The position numbers were made by a program, and so were the translations under genes. This document shows positions 6,920-14,700 of a DNA stretch of 41,592 nucleotides, piece by piece (position 1 is the stretch's first letter; every line of letters begins with the position of its first letter). The notes beneath the pieces were generated by a model that saw only the letters and a program-made list of their open reading frames with translations, was not told where the DNA came from and made no database searches. This stretch comes from Pseudofrankia coriaricola (lineage in GTDB: Bacteria; Actinomycetota; Actinomycetes; Frankiales; Frankiaceae): the NCBI RefSeq assembly GCF_001854805.1, contig NZ_MBLO01000051.1:1-41592 (forward strand), in the 5' to 3' direction.

Positions 6920-8272
6920 GTGGGGCCGCTGCTGCCGTCCGACCCGTCAGAGATCGGTGGGTACCGGCTCGTCGCGCGGCTGGGCATGGGCGCGATGGGG
7001 TGGGTGTACCTCGCGTGGTCGGACACCGCGGAACTCGTCGCGCTCAAGGTGGTGAAGCCGGACCTGCTGGAGGGTGAGGAGATCCGGCGACGGTTCGCCG
7101 ACGAGATCGACTCTCTGCGCTTCGTGCAGGGTTCCCGGATCGCCCGCTTCGAGGACGCGGGCGCGCGCGACAACCCGCCCTGGCTCGCGTCCGAGTACGT
7201 ACCGGGCCGGACACTACGCCAACACGTCGAGCATGAGGGGCCGCTGGAGGCCGGGCTGGCGGCTGCGCTCGGAGTGATGCTGACCGACGCACTGGAGAAG
7301 ATCCACAAACAGAATCTCTTCCACCGGGATCTCAAGCCACAGAACATCATGCTGGGCCCGGACGGTCCAAAGGTCATCGATTTCGGGCTCGCCGTCCTGG
7401 ACGGGCAGGCGGGGCAGAACACCGCGACTGGCAGCATCGTCGGCACCCCCGCCTACCTACCGCCCGAGCAGGCCACGGGTTCGCGGGCCATCACGGCGGC
7501 GGCCGACGTCTACGCGCTGGGCGCAACGCTGGTCTACACCGCGACCGGGCACGCCCTGTACCCGAGCCGGTCGACCACCGCACTGATCGCGGCGATCGTC
7601 GATCCGGCTACGCCGCCGGACCTGTCCGGCGTCCCGGTCGAGTTGGTGGACACGCTCGCCAGCATGGTGGCACTCGACCCGACGCGGCGTCCCAGCGTCC
7701 TGGATGTGCGGCGCCGGCTCGTCGCCGTCGTCCAGGCAGCCGGGTCGATGGGCGAGGTACGCCGCCGGCTCGTCGCGCGGACCTACGTCGAGCCGAGCGA
7801 CCCACCGATGCTCACCGAGCCCTCGGCCCGCCCGGCCGGCGGGTCGGCGCTGGCTGCCGCCGAGGACGACGACGCGCCCAGGGGGGCGCTCGGTGAGGAC
7901 GTCGAGCCAGCTCCCGCGGCCACGGCCGGCGGCGGCGGCGCGGCAACAGCCGACACGCAGGACGCGGAGAGCAGCGGCGCGGAGAGCAGCGGGGCGGGAG
8001 GGCATCTCGGCGCTCCGCTCGGCGGCAGGGACGGACCGCGCGGGCCGAGCGCGGAACCGGCCGACACGCGTTTCGACCCCGAGGTCACGGTGCTGATCGA
8101 ACCCCCGAAGCTCCCGCCCGTGGCCATGCCCGCGCCAGCGCCCGCCGGCGGCGGACCCACCCCGGTCGCGGCCGGGACAGTGCCGCCGCGTGCACGAGGG
8201 CCACGTCCGGTCTCGGTCGGCTGGCTCGCCGACGAGCTGCGCACCGCCTACGCGCGCGACGCGCCGCTCTGA
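6920..8272 (+). CDS. Soluble Hanks-type Ser/Thr protein kinase
   Basis: The kinase domain fills residues 14 to about 275. It has a glycine loop G22-M-G24-A-M-G27 and the ATP lysine K43 in VALKVVK. The catalytic loop HRDLKPQN has D137, K139 and N142. DFG is at 154-156 and the activation segment ends in GTPAYLPPEQATG. All residues needed for activity are present. The remaining 170 residues are a low-complexity Ala/Gly/Pro/Glu linker ending in PVSVGWLADELRTAYARDAP. There is no membrane helix and no PASTA repeat, unlike PknB-type receptors. The GTG start at 6920 has GGAGGGGG just upstream. The gene lies 127 nt before the DrmD-like helicase in the same direction, and phosphorylation of defence proteins is a plausible role (inference). 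It could instead be an unrelated signalling gene. Confidence 0.9.
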   Translation: MGPLLPSDPSEIGGYRLVARLGMGAMGWVYLAWSDTAELVALKVVKPDLLEGEEIRRRFADEIDSLRFVQGSRIARFEDAGARDNPPWLASEYVPGRTLRQHVEHEGPLEAGLAAALGVMLTDALEKIHKQNLFHRDLKPQNIMLGPDGPKVIDFGLAVLDGQAGQNTATGSIVGTPAYLPPEQATGSRAITAAADVYALGATLVYTATGHALYPSRSTTALIAAIVDPATPPDLSGVPVELVDTLASMVALDPTRRPSVLDVRRRLVAVVQAAGSMGEVRRRLVARTYVEPSDPPMLTEPSARPAGGSALAAAEDDDAPRGALGEDVEPAPAATAGGGGAATADTQDAESSGAESSGAGGHLGAPLGGRDGPRGPSAEPADTRFDPEVTVLIEPPKLPPVAMPAPAPAGGGPTPVAAGTVPPRARGPRPVSVGWLADELRTAYARDAPL

Positions 8273-8399
8273 TGGCCGCCGGCCCGCCCCACCGGAACAG
8301 GGTCGCCGCGCCGCCCTCGCCCGCGGCCCAGGCACGGTCCCCCGCCAGCGCGGCCCGCGCACTCGGACCGGTGTTGTCAAGTATCGAGAGAGGTAGTTC

Positions 8400-11300
8400 G
8401 TGGTCACAGCACCACCGTCGTGGTCGACGCCGTACGCCCCGGGCGCACGGGTGCTCATCCGGGACGAGGAATGGCTGGTCCGCGGCGTCGTCCGCACGAC
8501 GCATGACGGCTACCTGGTGCGGGTCATCGGCGCGTCGGAGTTCGTGCGTGGCCTCGAGGCGTCCTTCTTCGACGGTCCGGGCCTCGACACCATCGAGGCG
8601 CTGCGGCCGGAGGACACGCAACTCGTCCGCGATGACTCCGAGAAGTTCCGGCGCAGCCGTCTGTACCTGGAGGCGGTGCTGCGGCGCACCCCGCTGCCAC
8701 GCTCGGAGCGACGCCTCGCGCTCACCGACGCGTTCCTGCTCGACGCGCTGGACTACCAGCTGCGACCGGCCACGCTCGCGCTGAGCGGTCTCGAGCCGCG
8801 GATCCTGATCGCCGATGTCGTCGGCCTGGGCAAGACCCTGGAGATCGGGCTGCTGCTCGGCGAGCTGATCCGCCGTGGCCGGGGCGAGCGGCTGCTCGTC
8901 GTCACCCCGCAGCATGTGCTGGAGCAGTTCCAGCATGAGCTGTGGACGCGGTTCTCGATCCCGCTCGTGCGGCTGGACTCGGTGGGCATCGAGCGGATCC
9001 AGCGGGAGATCCCAGCTGGCCGCAACCCGTTCACCTATTTCAAGCGGGTCATCGTTTCGATCGACACGTTGAAGAACGTCGGCATGTACGGCCACCACCT
9101 GGAGGACACTCGGTGGGACGCGGTCATCATCGACGAGTCCCACAACCTGATCGGCGCGAACAGCCTGCGTAACAGGCTCGCCCGGACGCTCGCCGCGCAG
9201 ACCGACGCGCTGATCCTGGCGAGCGCCACCCCGCACAACGGCAACAAGCGGTCCTTCGGCGAGCTGATCCGGATGCTCGACCCGGCCGCGATCGCCAACC
9301 TGAACACCTACCAGCGCGATGACCTCAGGCACCTCTACATTCGCCGGACGAAGCGCTCCTCCGAGGTACGTGACAAGGTCACCGACCGGTGGGCCGACCG
9401 CGGCCCGTCGCGGCGGCCGGACTGCAAGGCGAGCGCGGCCGAGGAACGGGTCTTCGCGGAGCTGACGGCCCGCTGGGTCCAGGCGCCGCCGGAGCGGACC
9501 GCCACCGAGCCAGCTGCCTCGGACCTCGGCGCCTCGGAACCCAGCACATCGAAACTGGGCACGGTCACGTCCGGCGAGCAGACCGCCGAGGTACCCCAGG
9601 GCCGGCGGCCAGGACCGGCGGCGGGCGTGAACCGGCGCGGCGGGCAGCAGCTCTTCCCCTACACGCTGGTCAAGGCGTTCCTCTCCTCGCACCACGCGTT
9701 CCTGGAAACGATCGACAACCGGCTGGCGTCGACGGCGCTCGCCGAGAGCGAGCACCGCGCCGACGAGCGCGCCCGGCTCGAGGAACTGCGCCGGCTGGCC
9801 TCGGCGATGACCGACGACGACTCGACCAAGCTCACGGCCCTGCTCGACGAGCTGCGCGCCGCCGGCGTCGGCCCTCGCTCGGACACCCGGGTCGTCGTCT
9901 TCTCGGAACGGCTCACGACGCTGCGCTGGCTCGCCCGGGTGGTGCCCGCGGCGCTCGGCCTGCCGGTGGCGAAGGTGCCGCGCACCCGCCGTTACAGCGA
10001 CGCCTCCTTCGACCTGGAGTTCAACAGGCGGGAGAGCGGCGGCGCGGCCCGCATCCTGCACGGCGGCCTGTCGGACGCCGACCAGCAGCGCATCGTCGAG
10101 GAGTTCTCCCTCGACGGCGCGCCCGTCCGGCTGCTGTTCACGGGTGACGTCGCCTCCGAGGGCGTGAACCTGCACCGCGCCTGCCACCGGCTCGTCCACT
10201 ACGACGTGCCGTGGAGCCTGATCCGTATCGAACAGCGCAACGGCCGTATCGACCGCTACGGGCAGCGGCACAGCCCTGAGTTCACCGCGCTGCTGCTCAC
10301 CTCAGCGACCCCGGGCGCGCTGGACGACCGGGCGGTCGCCGCGAAGCTGCTCGCCGCCGAGCAGGAGGCGAACGACGCCCTCGGCACCGCCGAGGAGGTG
10401 ACCGGCCTCTACCGCGCCGACCGCGAGGAACGCCGCCTGCTGCGGGACCTGCTCGCTGGCCGCGGTGTCGAGGAGTCGCTGCGCCTAGCCAGCCGCGCGG
10501 TGTCCCTCACCGCCGGCACGGCCGGCGGCGGTGCCGATGCCCGCCCCGACGCGCCGGGCGTAGCCGCTGGCGACGCCCTCGACCTGACCGGCGGCGACCC
10601 GCTCGATCTCGACAGCGACGGCGACGGCGACGGCGACGAGTCCAGCGACGACGCCACCGACGGCGCGGCCCACGTCGAGGAGGCCGAGGGAGCCGAGGCA
10701 GAGGCCCAGCCGGCGTTCGACGCGCTCGGCCTCAGCCTGGGCCCCGACACGGACGCACACGTCGAGGACCCGGCTCCGGTCGGCTTCGCGCCGCCCAAAC
10801 TGTTCCGCGACGTGGCAGCGTTCGTCGAGGAGGCGTTCAAGGAGGTCTACGACGGCCGCGCCGCCGAGACGGTCGGCTTAGACCAGGAGACCGGCCTCGA
10901 CAAGAAGACCACCTATTTCGCGTTCAGCGCGCCCGAGGACCTGGAGGCCAGGCTCACCGACCTGCCCCGCGGCTACCTCGCCCGCCTGCGCGACCAGACC
11001 GGCCAGCTGCGCCTGCGGCTGACGTTCGACCGAGACGAGGCGAACGCGTCGCTGGCGGCGTCGCGGCGCGGCCGGGAGACGCTCTGGCCGGAGAAGGGGT
11101 TCCTCACCGAGATCCACCCGGTCGTCGACTGGCTGGTGGACAAGGTCCTGGTCCGGCTCGACCGCCAGCAGGCCCCGCTGCTGACCGTGCCCGTCCGCGA
11201 GCCCGAGTTCCTCGTCCAGGGCGTGTACTGCAACGAGTTCGGCCAGCCGACGGTGGTCGAGTGGATGGCGGTGCGCTGGCTGGACGGCACGCCGCGGATC

Positions 11301-11720
11301 CGCCCCATGGACGAGGCACTGAAGGCCGCCGGGGTGGGCCCCGGGATGACGAACACCCAGGCGGCATTCGACCTCGCCCCGCTGCGGGCCATGGTGCCCG
11401 CGGCCGTCGTGGAGGCCCGCCGGCATCTCGAGGCTGAGCGGGCCCGCTGGGACGAGCAGATCGCCGAACCGCTCGATGAGTACCTGGCCCGCCTGGACGC
11501 CTGGGTGCGCCGGAGCCTGCCGTCCGACGCCGAGCGGCGCGCCGCACGCCAGCTCGACGACCGGCGGGCCGCCGCCCAGGTGACGAAGCGGGAGCGCCGG
11601 GTGCGCGAGACCGAGGCACGGCAGCGCGAGCTGGTCCAACGGCTGCGGACCACCGGTGAGCCGCTGCTGCGGGTCCTCGCCGTCCTCGCGCCGGCCCCGA
11701 ACACGGGAGAGGCCCGATGA
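8400..11720 (+). CDS. drmD: SNF2-family helicase, DrmD-like (class 1 DISARM)
   Basis: This 1106-residue SF2 protein carries motif I GLGKT (142-146), motif II DESH (245-248), motif III SATPHNG, and the C-terminal-lobe motifs FTGDVASEGVNLH and QRNGRIDRYGQ (from residue 612). This set is typical of SNF2/RapA-type DNA translocases and of DrmD, the SNF2 helicase that opens class 1 DISARM operons. Two low-complexity inserts stand out: one at about residues 365-415, Ser/Thr/Glu-rich, and a strongly acidic one at about residues 710-790 (DSDGDGDGDESSDD). The C-terminus is helical and Arg/Glu-rich. GTG at 8400 has GAGAGAGG upstream. The last four bases overlap the methylase start (ATGA), which places both in one operon. 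The helicase family is clear; the DISARM assignment rests on the neighbouring methylase and DUF1998 gene. Confidence 0.8.
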   Translation: MVTAPPSWSTPYAPGARVLIRDEEWLVRGVVRTTHDGYLVRVIGASEFVRGLEASFFDGPGLDTIEALRPEDTQLVRDDSEKFRRSRLYLEAVLRRTPLPRSERRLALTDAFLLDALDYQLRPATLALSGLEPRILIADVVGLGKTLEIGLLLGELIRRGRGERLLVVTPQHVLEQFQHELWTRFSIPLVRLDSVGIERIQREIPAGRNPFTYFKRVIVSIDTLKNVGMYGHHLEDTRWDAVIIDESHNLIGANSLRNRLARTLAAQTDALILASATPHNGNKRSFGELIRMLDPAAIANLNTYQRDDLRHLYIRRTKRSSEVRDKVTDRWADRGPSRRPDCKASAAEERVFAELTARWVQAPPERTATEPAASDLGASEPSTSKLGTVTSGEQTAEVPQGRRPGPAAGVNRRGGQQLFPYTLVKAFLSSHHAFLETIDNRLASTALAESEHRADERARLEELRRLASAMTDDDSTKLTALLDELRAAGVGPRSDTRVVVFSERLTTLRWLARVVPAALGLPVAKVPRTRRYSDASFDLEFNRRESGGAARILHGGLSDADQQRIVEEFSLDGAPVRLLFTGDVASEGVNLHRACHRLVHYDVPWSLIRIEQRNGRIDRYGQRHSPEFTALLLTSATPGALDDRAVAAKLLAAEQEANDALGTAEEVTGLYRADREERRLLRDLLAGRGVEESLRLASRAVSLTAGTAGGGADARPDAPGVAAGDALDLTGGDPLDLDSDGDGDGDESSDDATDGAAHVEEAEGAEAEAQPAFDALGLSLGPDTDAHVEDPAPVGFAPPKLFRDVAAFVEEAFKEVYDGRAAETVGLDQETGLDKKTTYFAFSAPEDLEARLTDLPRGYLARLRDQTGQLRLRLTFDRDEANASLAASRRGRETLWPEKGFLTEIHPVVDWLVDKVLVRLDRQQAPLLTVPVREPEFLVQGVYCNEFGQPTVVEWMAVRWLDGTPRIRPMDEALKAAGVGPGMTNTQAAFDLAPLRAMVPAAVVEARRHLEAERARWDEQIAEPLDEYLARLDAWVRRSLPSDAERRAARQLDDRRAAAQVTKRERRVRETEARQRELVQRLRTTGEPLLRVLAVLAPAPNTGEAR
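10611..10640 (+). repeat. GACGGC hexanucleotide repeat inside drmD-like gene
   Basis: GACAGC is followed by three GACGGC units and then GACGAG, encoding an acidic Asp-Gly run. It is a short in-frame microsatellite in the acidic linker and could vary in unit number between strains without breaking the frame. Confidence 0.6.
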
Positions 11721-14700
11721 GCTTCGACGCCCTGACGAACCACGGCGAGTACCTCTCGCCCTACTTCGTCGAGGAGGTCCTCCCCGGCGAGATCCGCAAG
11801 TCGGTGGCCGCCCGCTGGGCCGAGCGGGAGAAGGTGGCGGCCACCCAGCCGGACGGCGCGGGCCGCGTCACGGCGACCCTCGTCGTCGCCGAGCCGGATC
11901 CTGGCTACGGCGAGCCGTCCGGGAGCGGCACAGCTGCCCTGGTCGCGCCGGTCACGGCCAGCACGATGGCGGCTACCGGGCTCGATATCGGCCCCGGCCT
12001 GCGCAGCCTGGATCTGACCGGTGGCGCCGAGCCGGCCGCGAACGCCGAGCTGACCGCGAGCGTCCCGGAGGAGGCTCCGCGGCCGGCGGTGACCCCGCGC
12101 GAGGGCCTGCGCCGGCTGCGCCAGGCGTACTACGACCGCAAGAGCGACCTCGTCGCGCTCGACCCGGAGAACGACGACGCCAAACGCGCCGAGCTGCTGC
12201 ACGCCCTGCACGACCAGGTCCTGGCGGCCCTCGGCTTCCCGCCGCGCCGGCACGTCCGTCCCGTCGCGCACGCCGGAGCCGAGGTGCGCGTCCCGCTGGC
12301 CGCCGAACTCGACGGCGTGTGGGCCCTCGAGTGCGGCTGGGCGACCGAGACCGACGCCGCCATCGATCCGGCCGGCGCCGGCCGGCTGCTCGAGGCCGTC
12401 GACCTCGGGCCGCGGGAGCGGGTCACCCACGGGATGCGGCTGGCCGCCCACCTGTTCGCCGCCGAGGAGCCGCCGCGCTACCTGCTGCTGCTCGCCGGCG
12501 GCGTGGTGATCCTCGCCGACCGGCGTACCTGGGGCGAGGGCCGCTACCTGGCCGTAAGCCTCGACGTGGCGTTCGGCCGCAACGACACGAGGCCGGGCGG
12601 CGAGCTGGACGTCATCGCCGCGCTGTTCGGCGCGGACGCGCTGTGCCCGCCCGAGGCCGGCGGCGCCGAGCCACTCGCGGACCTGGTCGCCGGCTCCCAG
12701 AAGCAGGCCGTCGGGGTAACGGCCGAGCTGCGCGACGGGCTGCGCGAGTCGGTCGAGCTGATCGCGAACGAGGTACTGGCGAGGATCGCCGAGGCCGGCG
12801 TGCGGCCCGAGGAGATCGACGACCTGAAGTCGCTGGGCGCCCGCCTCACCAAGGAGGCGCTGCGCTACCTCTACCGGATCCTCGTCCTGCTCTACGCCGA
12901 GGCCCGCCCGGAGCTGCGCGTGCTGCCGGTCGACCATCCGGAGTACGCCGACGGCTACAGCCTGGCTCGCCTCGGCGACCTGGTGGCCCGCCGGCTGCCC
13001 CCCAGCCCGGCCGCCCGGACCGGCACGCACCTGTTCGACTCGCTGGACGTGCTGTTTCGGGTCGTCAACGACGGCTACCGCCCGCGCGACGCCACGCCCG
13101 CCGCCGCCATCGTCTCCGGACCCGACGCCGTGTCGCCCGCGGAGGTGCTGGCAAGCGGTGCCGACGGCCTGCCGGCGGTGGCCGCCCAGACGGCGGCCGA
13201 CGGGGGGGCCGATGGGGGCAGGGCCAGCGGGGAACGGATGGCGGCGCAGGAAGCCGCCCGGCGGCGAGCCGGCAGGGCTGCGGCGAAGGTCAGCGAGGGT
13301 GAGGGGATCCGGTTCGAGCCGCTGCGCTCCGACCTGTTCGACCCAGAAGCGATCACGCTCATCGGGCTCGCGCTGCCGCGGCCCGACACCGACGATGACG
13401 AGGACGGCGAGGAGCCCGCCGGCGCTGGTATGCCGGGGACGATCGACACCCGGCTGCGCAACGCCTGCCTGTACCGGGTCCTGCGCCGCCTGATGATCAC
13501 AAAGGGCGGCCGGGGAAGCAGGGGCGGCGGCCCTCGGCGGCGGGGCGGGTTCATCTCGTACGCCCAGCTCGGGATCAACCAGCTGGGCGCGGTGTACGAG
13601 GGGCTGATGTCCTACACCGGCTTCATCGCCGGCGAGGACCTGTACGAGGTCGCCAAGGGCGGCGACCCGAAGGACGGCAGCTGGACGGTGCCCTCCTCGC
13701 GCGCCGGCGAGTACCCGCCGGAGGTGTTCGTCCACGAGGTCGACGACGACGGCCACCGCACCGAGCTGCGCCGCCGCTACCTGGCGGGCTCGTTCGTCTA
13801 CCGGCTCTCCGGCCGCGACCGACAGACCAGCGCCTCCTACTACACCCCGCAGTCGCTGACCGAGGTCACCGTCCAGCTGGCCCTCAAGTACCGGATCGAG
13901 GAGGCCGGGCCGGATTTCAAGGCCCGCGACCTGCTCGACTGGACGATCTGCGAGCCGGCGCTCGGCTCCGGCGCGTTCCTCAACGAGGCGATCAACCAGG
14001 TCGCCGCCGAATACCTGCGCCGCCGCCAGGAGGAGAAGCAGAAGGACGGCACCCTCGATCGACCGCTCGACCCGGCGCGCTACGCCATCGAGCTGCAGAA
14101 GGCCAAGGCGTACATCGCCCTGCACAACAGCTACGGCGTCGACCTGAACGCGACCGCCATCGAACTGGCCGACGTGTCGCTCTGGCTGAACGTCATGCAC
14201 GCCGGTCTCCAGGCGCCCTGGTTCGGCCTGCACCTGCGCCGCGGCAACTCGCTGGTCGGCGCCGGCCGCCGCTACTACATCCAGGACACCCTCGCCGACC
14301 GGTCCTGGCTGACGAGCGCCCCCGTCGACCTCCCGTTCCGCGAAGGCGCACTGCCCGGCGGCGCGATCCACCACTTCCTGCTGCCCGCGGCCGGCTGGGG
14401 CGCGGTCGCCGCCGAGAAGGAGGCCAAGGAGCTCGCCCCCGACGACGCGAAACGCCTCGCAGCCTGGCGCCGCGCCATCGCCAAGGCCCCGACGACCAAG
14501 GGCACGAAGACCAGGCCTAGCCAGGCCGACCAGCTGGCGGCGCTCGCCCGCCGCGTCGAGTACCTGTGGAAGCTCGTCCAGCAGCGCCTGGAGATCTCCG
14601 AACGGGAAATCCGCCGCCAGATCGACGTCTGGGGCGCCGACGACCTGCCCGAGGTCCACGAGCTGGCATCCCGCAAGAAGATCAAAGACGACCTGGAGGC

